Below, piece after piece: positions 1 to 9,832 of a stretch of 64,000 nucleotides of DNA (positions are counted from its first letter, which is position 1; each line of letters opens with the position of its first letter). The DNA comes from Pirellulales bacterium (GTDB lineage: Bacteria; Planctomycetota; Planctomycetia; Pirellulales; Thermoguttaceae). Made by a program: the position numbers and the translations under genes. Below the pieces are notes generated by a model. That model worked only from the letters and a program-made list of their open reading frames with translations. It ran no database searches and was not told where the DNA came from. Location: positions 1 through 64,000 of the forward strand of contig JAFGPV010000118.1 of NCBI GenBank assembly GCA_016936015.1, read 5' to 3'.

Positions 1-292
1 AACTAGTCTGCACAAATCCCCCAAATGCCGGGAGGTCAATTATTTCACTACTATGCCTCCATTACCAAAAAAACTGGACTGTCTCTTCAGCACGGGTTGG
101 TCAGAGCACGGCCCCGTTCCCCTGCCCCCCACCCCCGCCGCCAAGGCGGCGGGGGTGGGGGTGGTGGAAAAGAAAGGAAGAAGATTTCAAGCCTCTCGCT
201 AACCCGGCGTAAACGCTCGGGCCTAAGACCGCCTGCGGCGGACAAGGACCGTAAACGGTCCTCAAAACTCCAATGATCCCACCTCGGAATCA
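1..292. other. Intergenic region downstream of clpB with strong hairpins
   Basis: No convincing gene lies here; the short frames are low complexity and shadow each other. It holds a G/C-rich perfect palindrome (126-161) and a small hairpin at 246-261 (GGACCG / CGGTCC around TAAA). It is the 3' side of clpB, so the hairpins could act in 3'-end formation or mRNA stability, but neither has a T-tract on the clpB strand. Confidence 0.6.
126..161. repeat. 17-bp perfect GC palindrome
   Basis: Arms 126-142 and 145-161 are exact reverse complements (C5-A-C5-GCCGCC against GGCGGC-G5-T-G5), separated by two A residues. The structure would be very stable. It lies about 130 bp beyond the clpB stop codon and has no following U-run, so a standard terminator is not supported. 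Confidence 0.8.
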
Positions 293-2923
293 TTACTCCT
301 CGCGCTCAAACGTGAATTCCTCCTCCTTATAATCCACCTTCACTCGGCTGCCTTCGGGGAATTCTTTCTTGAGGATCTCGACCGCCAACGGGTTTTGGAT
401 CTTTTGTTGGATGATCCGCTTCAGCGGGCGGGCGCCGTAGGTGGGATCGTAGCCTTGGGCGGCGATGGCGTCGATGGCCGCGGGGGTGACGTCCAGCACG
501 AGGCCGTGTTCCTGCAACTGGATTTTCAGCCGGGCGGTCTGGATTTCGACAATCTTGCGGATCTGCGGCTGCGTGAGCGGGTGGAAGATCAGGACCTCGT
601 CGATGCGGTTAAGGAACTCCGGCAGGAACCGGGTGTTGAGGCTCTGCTGGACCGCCTCGCGGATCTCGTCTTCCGTACCGCCCTGCTCGGTCACCTCTTG
701 GATCAATTGGCTGCCGACGTTCGAGGTCATCACGATGATCGTGTTCTTGAAATCGACGGTGTGTCCTTGGTTGTCGCTCAGCCGCCCGTCGTCGAGGACC
801 TGAAGCAGTATATTGAAGACGTCGCGGTGGGCCTTTTCGATCTCGTCCAGGAGGATGACGGCGTAGGGTCGGCGGCGGACGGCCTCGGTCAGCATCCCAC
901 CCTCCTCGTAGCCGACGTAGCCTGGCGGGGCGCCGATCAGGCGGCTGACGGTGTGCCGCTCCATGAACTCGCTCATGTCGAGCCGGACCATGGCGTTCTC
1001 ATCGTCGAACATCACCTCGGCCAGGGCCTTGCACAGCTCGGTTTTACCGACGCCGGTCGGACCAAGGAAGATGAACGAGCCGATGGGCCGGTTGGGATCC
1101 TGCAGGCCGCTGCGATTGCGTCGGACGGCGTTGGCCACGGCCTCGACCGCCTCGTCCTGGCCGACCAGCCGCTGGTGGATGCGTTCTTCCAGAACCAGCA
1201 GTTTCGCCCGTTCGGTCTCCATCATTCGCGAAACGGGGATGCCGGTCCAGGCGGAGACGACCTCGGCGATCTCTTCCGGTCCGACCTCCTGGCGGAGGAG
1301 CCGCCGGGCGTTCTCGGCGGGTTTTTCCTCCTCCTCGAGCTTGTCGATCTGCTGCGAGAGCCGCTTCTGGTCGAGGTCCAGTTCGTAGAGTTTTTGATAA
1401 TCGGCCTCGGGAACCATCATGCCGGCCGATTGCCGCTCTTTGATGCCGGCGGCAAGCTGATTGTAGTCGCGCTCGACGTCGAACAGTTTTTGGCGGGTCT
1501 GCTGCACGTCACCCAGGCCGCTGCGTTCGAGTTCCCATTGCTTGCGCAGGTCGGTCAGTTTTTTCTTAAGCGAAGTCATTTCTTCCTGGATTTCTGCCCG
1601 GCGCTCGACGGCGTGCTCTTCGGTCTCCTCGGCAAGCTGGCGGTCGGCCAGTTCGAGCTGCATCAGCCGCCGCTGCACCTCGTCGATGGCCGTCGGGACG
1701 CTCTCCAACTCCATCGCCAGCCGGCTGGCCGCCTCGTCCATCAGGTCGATGGCCTTGTCGGGCAGGAACCGGTCGGCAATGTAGCGGTGCGAGAGTTGCG
1801 CCGCCGCGACCAGGGCCGAGTCCTTGATCTTCACGCCCCGATGATGGGCCTCGTACCGCGGCTTCAGCCCGCGGAGAATGGCGATCGTGTCTTCGACCGA
1901 CGGTTCGCCGACGTACACCGGCTGGAAGCGGCGTTCCAGAGCGGCGTCCTTTTCGACGTATTTTCGATACTCGTCGAGCGTGGTGGCCCCGATGCACCGC
2001 AGCTCGCCCCGGGCCAGCGCCGGCTTGAGCAGGTTGGCGGCGTCGCTGCCCCCCTCGGCCCGGCCTGCGCCGACTACCGTGTGCAACTCGTCGATAAAGA
2101 GGATCACGTTCGCGGCGTCGGCCACCTCGCGGAGCACGGCCTTCAGCCGGTCTTCAAATTCGCCGCGGTATTTCGTGCCGGCGATGAGTGCGCCCATGTC
2201 CAGGGCGATCACCCGGCGGTTCTTCAAACTCTCGGGCACGTCGGCCCCGACGATCCGCAGGGCCAGGCCCTCGGCGATGGCCGTCTTGCCCACGCCCGGC
2301 TCGCCGATCAGCACCGGATTATTCTTCGTCCGCCGCGACAGGACCTGGATCACCCGGCGGATCTCCTGGTCGCGGCCGATCACCGGATCGAGTTTTCCCT
2401 GCCTGGCCCGTTCGACGAGGTCGATGCCGTAGCGCTGGAGGGCTTGGAACTTTCCCTCCGGATTCTGATCCGTCACCCGGCCGCTGCCTCGGATGGGCAT
2501 TAATGCCTCCAATATCTCTTTCTCGCCGATGGCGTTGAGCTGAAGCACCCGTTTGGCCTTCGATTCGACCTTCGCTAAGGCCAAGAGTAGATGCTCAGTC
2601 GAGATGAATTCGTCCTTCATTCCCTCGGCCTCGCGGTTGGCGGCCTCGAAGACCTGCATCAGTTCGCCGTTGGGGGACGACGGATTCCCGCCGGAGACCT
2701 TGGGAAAATGTTCCAGTTCGGACTGCACGATTCGATCCAACTGCGCCCGGTTGACGCCGATCTTCTCCAGGATCGGCCCGACGATGCCGTCCTCTTCCTT
2801 CAGCAGGGCAGCCAACAGGTGCAGCGGTTCGATCTGCGGATTGCCCGCGTTCTGCGCAAGCGATTGCGCCCCGGCGACGGCCTCTTGGGCCTTTTGGGTG
2901 AGTTTGTCGAATTGGAACGGCAT
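293..2923 (-). CDS. clpB: ClpB, ATP-dependent disaggregase (Hsp100)
   Basis: Cytosolic AAA+ chaperone that, with DnaK/DnaJ, threads and resolubilises aggregated protein. At 876 aa it has the usual ClpB length. In order: the double-repeat Clp N domain (about 1-150), NBD1 with Walker A GEPGVGKT at 207-214 and Walker B ILFIDELH near 275, the coiled-coil M domain (about 405-530, Glu/Arg/Leu-rich, typical of ClpB and absent from ClpA), and NBD2 with GPTGVGKT near 610 and [11 protein letters not shown]. The start [15 protein letters not shown] matches the family. dnaK lies upstream on the same strand but is separated by two accessory genes and repeats, so clpB is probably transcribed alone. No CIRCE element was seen. 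Confidence 0.98.
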   Translation of the reverse strand: MPFQFDKLTQKAQEAVAGAQSLAQNAGNPQIEPLHLLAALLKEEDGIVGPILEKIGVNRAQLDRIVQSELEHFPKVSGGNPSSPNGELMQVFEAANREAEGMKDEFISTEHLLLALAKVESKAKRVLQLNAIGEKEILEALMPIRGSGRVTDQNPEGKFQALQRYGIDLVERARQGKLDPVIGRDQEIRRVIQVLSRRTKNNPVLIGEPGVGKTAIAEGLALRIVGADVPESLKNRRVIALDMGALIAGTKYRGEFEDRLKAVLREVADAANVILFIDELHTVVGAGRAEGGSDAANLLKPALARGELRCIGATTLDEYRKYVEKDAALERRFQPVYVGEPSVEDTIAILRGLKPRYEAHHRGVKIKDSALVAAAQLSHRYIADRFLPDKAIDLMDEAASRLAMELESVPTAIDEVQRRLMQLELADRQLAEETEEHAVERRAEIQEEMTSLKKKLTDLRKQWELERSGLGDVQQTRQKLFDVERDYNQLAAGIKERQSAGMMVPEADYQKLYELDLDQKRLSQQIDKLEEEEKPAENARRLLRQEVGPEEIAEVVSAWTGIPVSRMMETERAKLLVLEERIHQRLVGQDEAVEAVANAVRRNRSGLQDPNRPIGSFIFLGPTGVGKTELCKALAEVMFDDENAMVRLDMSEFMERHTVSRLIGAPPGYVGYEEGGMLTEAVRRRPYAVILLDEIEKAHRDVFNILLQVLDDGRLSDNQGHTVDFKNTIIVMTSNVGSQLIQEVTEQGGTEDEIREAVQQSLNTRFLPEFLNRIDEVLIFHPLTQPQIRKIVEIQTARLKIQLQEHGLVLDVTPAAIDAIAAQGYDPTYGARPLKRIIQQKIQNPLAVEILKKEFPEGSRVKVDYKEEEFTFEREE

Positions 2924-2931
2924 TATCTGGT

Positions 2932-2966
2932 CCCCTCTCCCTTTGGGAGAGGGTTAGGGTGAGGGC
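2932..2966 (+). repeat. Family A palindromic repeat, copy A1 (forward)
   Basis: About 35 bp with a palindromic core CCTCTCCCTTTGGGAGAGG followed by a TTAGGGTGAGGGC tail. It begins 8 bp upstream of the clpB start codon, on the side where a leader or RBS would lie. Confidence 0.85.
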
Positions 2967-3063
2967 GGCGTGAGAAAACGCCGTTGATTCTCTCCCTAGC
3001 TCATTCCTCTCTCAAAGATTTCTTGATTGCTTTTTACATTTCTCGTCAATCAAACATCATCCC

Positions 3064-3099
3064 GCCCTCACCCTAGCCCTCTCCCGGAGGGAGAGGGGA
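3064..3099 (-). repeat. Family A palindromic repeat, copy A2 (reverse)
   Basis: Reverse-orientation copy with the core CCCTCTCCCGGAGGGAGAGG. The core's central bases differ from A1 but pairing is kept. It ends 7 bp from the stop codon of the DUF559 nuclease gene and forms an inverted pair with A3 around that gene. Confidence 0.85.
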
Positions 3100-3106
3100 C
3101 AATCGC

Positions 3107-3469
3107 TCAATCCCATTTCACGCCCGCTTCCCGTGCAATTCCCCTGACAACCGCTTCCAAATCCTCCATCACGTCCTGGTTGGTCACACGAAATACTTTC
3201 AAACCTTGCTGCTGAAGATATTTCGTCCTTTCGAAATCATGTTCCATTCTCTCCTCGTGACTCATCCCGTCGAGTTCCACGACCAACTTGGCGGAATGGC
3301 AATAAAAATCGGCGATGAAAGGACCGATGAGATGTTGACGGCGGAATTTCAGGTCAGCTATCTGGCCGTTACGAAGGGCTAACCATAACAATTCTTCCGG
3401 CGGCGTGCTCTCTTGCCGCAACGACCGGGCGCGGCGGATCATGTGTTTTGAGGGATATTGTTTGGGCAT
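3107..3469 (-). CDS. DUF559 / Vsr-like endonuclease domain protein
   Basis: Single-domain 120-aa protein of the DUF559 group, related to the Vsr and restriction-endonuclease-like fold. The family signature is visible: LKFRRQHLIGPFIADFYC, then VVELDGMSHEERMEHDFERT, then LKVFRVTNQDVM. The acidic LDG and D/ER residues are the expected metal and active-site positions. I set the start at ATG 3469 (MPKQYPSKHMIRRAR), because the 36 codons before it are translated family-A repeat. The gene is tightly bounded by inverted repeat copies A2 (7 bp past the stop) and A3 (10 bp before the start). The cellular role of DUF559 proteins is not established; a role in acting on the flanking repeats is my inference. 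Confidence 0.85.
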   Translation of the reverse strand: MPKQYPSKHMIRRARSLRQESTPPEELLWLALRNGQIADLKFRRQHLIGPFIADFYCHSAKLVVELDGMSHEERMEHDFERTKYLQQQGLKVFRVTNQDVMEDLEAVVRGIAREAGVKWD

Positions 3470-3479
3470 AAAAACTGGT

Positions 3480-3514
3480 CCCCTCTCCCTTTGGGAGAGG
3501 GTTAGGGTGAGGGC
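3480..3514 (+). repeat. Family A palindromic repeat, copy A3 (forward)
   Basis: Core CCTCTCCCTTTGGGAGAGG plus the GGGTTAGGGTGAGGGC tail. The sequence is the same as A1 over the compared length. It sits between the DUF559 nuclease start and the stop of the 324-aa gene upstream. Confidence 0.85.
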
Positions 3515-3548
3515 TAATTGGCCGTTAGAAGTCAAACGACCGATGGTC

Positions 3549-4523
3549 TCACCATATATCATCCAGCGTCTTTGCATTCTCCAGTCGTGTTCGTGTGGTG
3601 TATCGAATGTTCAGAAGCGCTTTGACACGACCTTTTTTGACGTGCTTGATTGGGCCAATCTCCTGAGCCGGTGAAGAGAAATTGACAACATACTTTCCTG
3701 TATCCTTCCACGGTTCAATAGACTTGACTGAAGCGATATGTGTAATCGCCGAGATCGGGGCTACTTGGTAGAGCGCAAGGTATTTAATTTGCGGCCTCAT
3801 CGTGGCATGGATGCGAATCGCGTGCCAGCGATTCTCTCCAAGAAATGTCTCAGCGACGCCATACGACCTGGCGGGCACAACGACCGTATCGAATTCGCCA
3901 GTGTCTGACGGCGCAAGGTCCTGTTCAAGGTCAGCCAAGAAAGGCTCGAAACGGAACAAGCTATCCCCTGTGTCATTCTCATATTTGGCCAATTCGAGCA
4001 CTTCAACTCCGAACTGAAACTTCTTCACCAAGACGTTTTCTAAGTTCTCAGGTAGTTCGTCGATAATGACCAAGGCTGCGAACGGTGACTCAAAGACCAG
4101 GTGCTCCAACAGATGGTCAAGGTTCCTGAACTGGTGGGTATGTGCATAAGCCTCGCATTTTGACAGAAATTGCGGATGATCCTGAATGGCGGAAAAAAGA
4201 ATAGCCTTCACACCCCGACCTTCCGATTCAAAAGATAGCGAGAACTGGAGAATTTGTACAGCAATATGCCGCAGTGGGTCATGTGCTGCCAATTCATTCT
4301 CGACCACATACAATCGCGGCTGTTTGCCAGTAAGATCTATCAAGTAGCCATCAGGGATATTACACACCCCACCTTTTGATCCAATCTTCTTCTTGATGGG
4401 CAAATAGATGCGATTGGCGCCAAAAAGCAGTTGCTGCACTTGAAGAATGGCACTTTCAAGATCAGCTTTGCTTTGATAGGTCGCCTGATGATATGGACCG
4501 TTTTGTGTCCAGATTAGTCCCAT
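3549..4523 (-). CDS. Hypothetical protein, possible PD-(D/E)XK-like fold
   Basis: I do not recognise a family with certainty. The 324-aa product has no signal peptide or membrane segment. A stretch at about 55-100 (IPDGYLIDLTGKQPRLYVVENELAAHD) has the spacing of a PD...(E)xE/K nuclease core, followed by a helical region (DPLRHIAVQILQFSLSF). That pattern is seen in restriction-like nuclease folds, but the last position is Glu rather than Lys. Base composition is visibly lower in GC than clpB or dnaK, which suggests an accessory or transferred gene. It lies between inverted repeats A3 and A4, on the same strand as the DUF559 gene. A partnership between the two is possible but unproven. Confidence 0.6.
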   Translation of the reverse strand: MGLIWTQNGPYHQATYQSKADLESAILQVQQLLFGANRIYLPIKKKIGSKGGVCNIPDGYLIDLTGKQPRLYVVENELAAHDPLRHIAVQILQFSLSFESEGRGVKAILFSAIQDHPQFLSKCEAYAHTHQFRNLDHLLEHLVFESPFAALVIIDELPENLENVLVKKFQFGVEVLELAKYENDTGDSLFRFEPFLADLEQDLAPSDTGEFDTVVVPARSYGVAETFLGENRWHAIRIHATMRPQIKYLALYQVAPISAITHIASVKSIEPWKDTGKYVVNFSSPAQEIGPIKHVKKGRVKALLNIRYTTRTRLENAKTLDDIW

Positions 4524-4557
4524 GAGAATCCTCTACTTTCCTATATGCATACCCATA

Positions 4558-4593
4558 GCCCTCACCCTAACCCTCTCCCAAAGGGAGAGGGGA
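4558..4593 (-). repeat. Family A palindromic repeat, copy A4 (reverse)
   Basis: Reverse copy (GCCCTCACCCTAACCCTCTC then the palindromic core). It lies between the dnaK stop and the start of the 324-aa gene, 4 bp beyond the dnaK stop codon, so it would form a hairpin at the 3' end of dnaK mRNA. Confidence 0.85.
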
Positions 4594-4597
4594 CCGA

Positions 4598-6517
<1,920 letters not shown>

Positions 6518-6554
6518 ATCAAAACGCTCCTTTCGATTAATTTTGACTCCGTGG

Positions 6555-6572
6555 GTTATGCTTCAGCACAAC
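6555..6572 (-). repeat. Family G short palindrome, copy 1
   Basis: GTTATGCTTCAGCACAAC, an imperfect 7-bp stem (GTTATGC / GCACAAC) around TTCA. It is the same element, inverted, as copies at 6594 and 28620. Confidence 0.7.
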
Positions 6573-6593
6573 TGACTGTGATTCGGGAAATAT

Positions 6594-6615
6594 GTTATGC
6601 TGAAGCACAACCTAC
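6594..6615 (+). repeat. Family G short palindrome, copy 2
   Basis: GTTATGCTGAAGCACAAC followed by CTAC. It matches the element at 28620 except for one base in the right arm (CAC for CAT), and with copy 1 it forms an inverted pair upstream of dnaK. Confidence 0.7.
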
Positions 6616-6822
6616 TTTCCCCCATTCAAGGGTAGTCCGCAACTGACATACAGCCAGCCCGTTTCAGCAAAAAGCAAAGTGCGTGCCGGAAGGAAATAGG
6701 CGTCCGGTTGCAGAAACGCAAGTCTTATTCTATCAATTACTTATGCCTATTGCTTTTTAGTATTTCTCAGAAATCTTGCCATCGGCACGTCATTGAACTG
6801 CCATTTTGACACCTGAGCGAAC

Positions 6823-8922
6823 ATGAAGATTCCTCCCGACGACCCGCGCCCCTTGGTTTCCGTGGTCGATCAGTACGCCGATTTCATGGAAGAAGCCCCG
6901 GCGGTGGAACACGGCGAGGACGACCGATCCGATAAGGATTGGCTGAAAAGCGTCTATCAGGGCGACCAGATGCCGGAATTCACCCTGCGGGCAATCGTGA
7001 TGGGAATGATCATCGGCGGGGTGATGTCGATTTCCAATCTCTACATCGGCCTGAAGTCGGGCTGGGGGTTGGGCGTGACCATCACCGCCTGCGTGATCGC
7101 CTTCGCGGTGTTTAAGACCCTGGAGACGGTCATTCCCGCGTATCGGCGCAGACCCTTTACCATCATGGAAGACTGCACGATGACCGCCTGCGCCAGTGCG
7201 GGCGGGGCGATCACCACGGCGGGCCTGATCTCGGCCATCCCAGCGCTGTATCTCTGCACGGGCCAGCCCTTGTCGTGGTGGCAAATGACGACTTGGATCG
7301 TTTCGGTGGCGCTGCTGGGCCTGTTCATGGCGGTGCCGTTAAAACGGCAGTTGATCAACATCGACAAGCTCTCGTTTCCCACGGGCACGGCCACGGCCGA
7401 GACGCTCCGCAGCCTGCACACCACCGGCGGCAACGCGATGCAGCAGGCCAAATGTTTGTTCGGCTGTGCGCTCTTCGGCGCGGTGCTAAAGATTTGGGTC
7501 GACGCCTGGCGGCCGATCTGGGCATGGATCGGCGAGAAGGCTGGGAATCCGGACCTGGGCGCCGGGGTGGGAAGATTCTCCTTTCCCGAGACGATCCCGT
7601 TCCTGCCCGGCAAGTTCGGAAAATCGCTGCTGGAGAATTACACGCTTGGCTTCGAAGGTTCCGTGCTGTTTCTGGCGGCCGGCGCGATCATGGGCATCCG
7701 GATCGGTTTCTCGCTGCTTATGGGAGCGATCCTGTTTTTCGGAATCCTCGGGCCGTTGTTGATTCATTACGAGATTTTGAAATTCACTCCCGCGGAGAGC
7801 CATTTCACCACGATCTCGACGCACTGGACGCTCTGGCCCGCCGTGGCGCTGATGGTCTCGGCCGGTTTGACGTCGTTCGCGCTGCGGTGGAAGACAATCG
7901 CCCGATCGTTCGGCGAGCTGCGTTTCATCTTCGGAATGAAGAAAAAGCAGGAAGATCCCTTGACCAAATTGGAGGCGCCGATGTGGTGGTTCCTGGTGGG
8001 GACGGTTCTGGCCGGACTGATGTGCGTGCTCCTGGGAGTCCAGTATTTTACCATCCGGCCCGAGATGGGGATCCTGGCGGTCGCCTTGTCGTTCGTCCTG
8101 GCCGTCGTTGCGGCCCGGGCCACGGGCGAGACCGACATCACGCCCATCGGCGCGATGGGCAAAATCACCCAGTTGACTTACGGCACCCTGGCGCCGAAGA
8201 ACCTCTCGGTCAACCTGATGACGGCCTCGATCACTTCCGGCGCGGCGTGTCATTGCGCCGACCTGCTCCAGGCGCAAAAGGCCGGCTACCTGGTGGGAGC
8301 CACTCCGCGGAGACTGGCCATCGCCCAATTTTTCGGGGTTCTGGCCGGCGTGGTGGTCTGCGTCCCCGTGTACATGGTCATCGTCCACACGCCGACGTTT
8401 TCGCCCGACGCTCCGGCTGCCACGACGGCGACGTCATCGGGCGCCCCAACCACGGAGACCCCGGGGAGCGAAAAGACGAATCTGCTGACCAGGGAATTTC
8501 CCGCCCCCGCTGCGGCCATGTGGAAAGCCGTCGCCGTTCTCTTGAAAGAAGGCTGGAAAAAACTCCCTGAAGGGACCGGCGTGGCCATGCTGATTGCGGT
8601 TGTTTTGGGGATCGGGATTGCTCTGCTGGAGGAGTTCCTGCCGCGGCAGTATATCAAATGGGTCCCCTCCGCCACCGGCCTGGGCATCGCCGGCGTGATT
8701 AGCGGAACCAATTCCGTGATGATGTTCCTCGGCGCGCTGGCCGCCTGGATCTGGATGAAGAAACGGCCCATAAGCGGCGAGAAGTACATTATCGCCGGCT
8801 CGTCGGGCCTGATCGCCGGCGAATCGCTGATGGGCGTGACCATTAATCTGTGGAAAGGAGCCCCCACGATCGCCAAGGCCGTGTGGCCGGTTCTGAGGGA
8901 TTTCTGGCGTTCGATTTTCTGA
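6823..8922 (+). CDS. OPT family oligopeptide transporter
   Basis: Inner-membrane transporter of the OPT/YSL family, 699 aa, which imports oligopeptides or metal chelates with protons. A cytosolic N-terminal segment of about 50 aa (PEFTLRAIVMGMIIGGVM at its end) leads into many hydrophobic helices. Family features include NLYIGLKSGWGLGVTI, an early MEDCTMTACASAGGA stretch, and KLSFPTGTATAETLRSLH, where OPT proteins carry the conserved PTG..AE pattern. A Thr/Ala/Pro-rich loop of about 45 residues lies near residues 525-570. The gene is divergent from dnaK and bounded downstream by repeats A5/A6. It belongs to a different OPT branch from the pepT-linked gene at 57.6 kb. Substrate unknown. Confidence 0.92.
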   Translation: MKIPPDDPRPLVSVVDQYADFMEEAPAVEHGEDDRSDKDWLKSVYQGDQMPEFTLRAIVMGMIIGGVMSISNLYIGLKSGWGLGVTITACVIAFAVFKTLETVIPAYRRRPFTIMEDCTMTACASAGGAITTAGLISAIPALYLCTGQPLSWWQMTTWIVSVALLGLFMAVPLKRQLINIDKLSFPTGTATAETLRSLHTTGGNAMQQAKCLFGCALFGAVLKIWVDAWRPIWAWIGEKAGNPDLGAGVGRFSFPETIPFLPGKFGKSLLENYTLGFEGSVLFLAAGAIMGIRIGFSLLMGAILFFGILGPLLIHYEILKFTPAESHFTTISTHWTLWPAVALMVSAGLTSFALRWKTIARSFGELRFIFGMKKKQEDPLTKLEAPMWWFLVGTVLAGLMCVLLGVQYFTIRPEMGILAVALSFVLAVVAARATGETDITPIGAMGKITQLTYGTLAPKNLSVNLMTASITSGAACHCADLLQAQKAGYLVGATPRRLAIAQFFGVLAGVVVCVPVYMVIVHTPTFSPDAPAATTATSSGAPTTETPGSEKTNLLTREFPAPAAAMWKAVAVLLKEGWKKLPEGTGVAMLIAVVLGIGIALLEEFLPRQYIKWVPSATGLGIAGVISGTNSVMMFLGALAAWIWMKKRPISGEKYIIAGSSGLIAGESLMGVTINLWKGAPTIAKAVWPVLRDFWRSIF

Positions 8923-8938
8923 GGGGCGTGTCCGTGGT

Positions 8939-8974
8939 CCCCTCTCCCTTTGGGAGAGGGTTAGGGAGAGGGTG
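8939..8974 (+). repeat. Family A palindromic repeat, copy A5 (forward)
   Basis: Core CCTCTCCCTTTGGGAGAGG with the tail GTTAGGGAGAGGGTG. It begins 16 bp after the OPT stop codon and pairs with inverted A6 46 bp away, which would give a long stem at the OPT 3' end. Confidence 0.85.
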
Positions 8975-9018
8975 AACAATGTGAATAATGCTGTTTCTTC
9001 ACGCAGATCGTTATTTTA

Positions 9019-9056
9019 GCCCTCACCCCCTGCCCCTCTCCCAAAGGGAGAGGGGA
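9019..9056 (-). repeat. Family A palindromic repeat, copy A6 (reverse)
   Basis: Reverse copy, GCCCTCACCCCCTGCCCCTC followed by the palindromic core. It ends 22 bp before the RNA methyltransferase start. Confidence 0.85.
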
Positions 9057-9078
9057 GTTTTAATAGTGGCATTATAAA

Positions 9079-9579
9079 ATGGATAATGTTCTTCAAAACC
9101 GCCACAAGCCACCCACACCGCTTCAGCGCCCGCGGGAACTGATCGTCGCCTGCCCGCCGATGCGGAGCAACGTAAACCTCTCGCGGATCGTCCGTGCCGC
9201 GGGCTGTTGCGGCGCGCAAAGGATCGTCTGCTGCGGCAACGCGAAAGTGATCGGCAAGATCGCCCGCGACGCCGAGGAAGTTTTGCCCGTCGAAATCCAC
9301 CGGACGCTCCCGCCGGTGCTCAAGAAGCTCCGCGAGGAGGGTTTTCGACTGATCGGTTTGGAACAAACGAGCCGTTCGCAGTGCATTTATGATTTCCGCT
9401 TCCCACGGAAAACCGTGCTGGTGGTGGGCAACGAGCGGCTGGGCATCGACGAAGAGATCCTGCACCTCCTGGATGCGGTGGTGGAGATTCCCGTTTACGG
9501 CCGGCCCTTCGCCCACAACGCCGCCACCGCCGCGGCGATGGCGCTCTACGAATTCTGCCGGCAGTATCCGGGGGGATAA
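9079..9579 (+). CDS. SpoU/TrmH-type tRNA/rRNA 2'-O-methyltransferase
   Basis: Small SPOUT methyltransferase, 166 aa, predicted to use SAM to methylate a ribose 2'-OH in tRNA or rRNA. Motif 1 is NLSRIVRAAGCCGAQRIV (N..R.A). Motif 2 is VLVVGNERLGIDEEIL (GNE..G). Motif 3 is VEIPVYGRPFAHNAATAAAM, where the usual ...SLNVSVA segment is replaced by HNAATAAAM. There is no N-terminal RNA-binding extension. The target base cannot be told from the sequence. It reads toward purA through a heptamer-repeat spacer (9585-9752). Confidence 0.9.
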   Translation: MDNVLQNRHKPPTPLQRPRELIVACPPMRSNVNLSRIVRAAGCCGAQRIVCCGNAKVIGKIARDAEEVLPVEIHRTLPPVLKKLREEGFRLIGLEQTSRSQCIYDFRFPRKTVLVVGNERLGIDEEILHLLDAVVEIPVYGRPFAHNAATAAAMALYEFCRQYPGG

Positions 9580-9584
9580 TGGAA

Positions 9585-9752
9585 ATAATGACGAATGACG
9601 AAGGACGAATGACGAAAGAAGGACGAAATCCGAATGACGAAGGAGACCTCCCCCCTTGGGGTAAACGAAGAGAACTGCCCGATTTTCGTCATTAGTCATT
9701 CGGGTTTCTTTCGTCATTCGTCCTTTGTCCTTTGTCATTCCCCCTCCTCCCT
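9585..9752. repeat. Family B heptamer inverted-repeat element, copy B1
   Basis: The left half is built of 7-mers of the type TGACGAA / GGACGAA. The right half reads their reverse complement (TTCGTCATTC, TTCGTCATTCGTCC). The whole makes a long imperfect stem in the spacer between the RNA methylase and purA. Related elements occur at 11146, 28030 and 50862. Confidence 0.8.
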
Positions 9753-9832
9753 TGCCAATCCCCGGACGCTTCGATACATTGATATGTTCGGATTTTATGG
9801 CCCTTAGGGTATTAAGTAACGGGGGAATAACG

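Larger units (their letters stand above)
6518..6822. other. Divergent dnaK / OPT intergenic region with two short palindromes
   Basis: About 300 bp between divergent genes, lower in GC than the coding DNA. It contains two copies of a small palindromic repeat, family G, at 6555-6572 and 6594-6615 (GTTATGCTGAAGCA-type). Promoters for both directions must lie here, but I could not single out a -35/-10 pair with confidence. Confidence 0.55.

Noticed and set aside
126-161. Terminator for clpB
   Set aside because: Very strong stem but no T-run on the minus strand and 130 bp from the stop; kept only as a palindrome.
395-2503. 702-codon plus-strand open frame opposite clpB
   Set aside because: A by-product of high GC and clpB codon use; composition is shadow-like (Val/Asp/Leu-rich without domains), and the minus-strand ClpB is certain.
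6518-6822. CIRCE/HrcA operator upstream of dnaK
   Set aside because: No TTAGCACTC-N9-GAGTGCTAA or close variant; only family-G palindromes are present.
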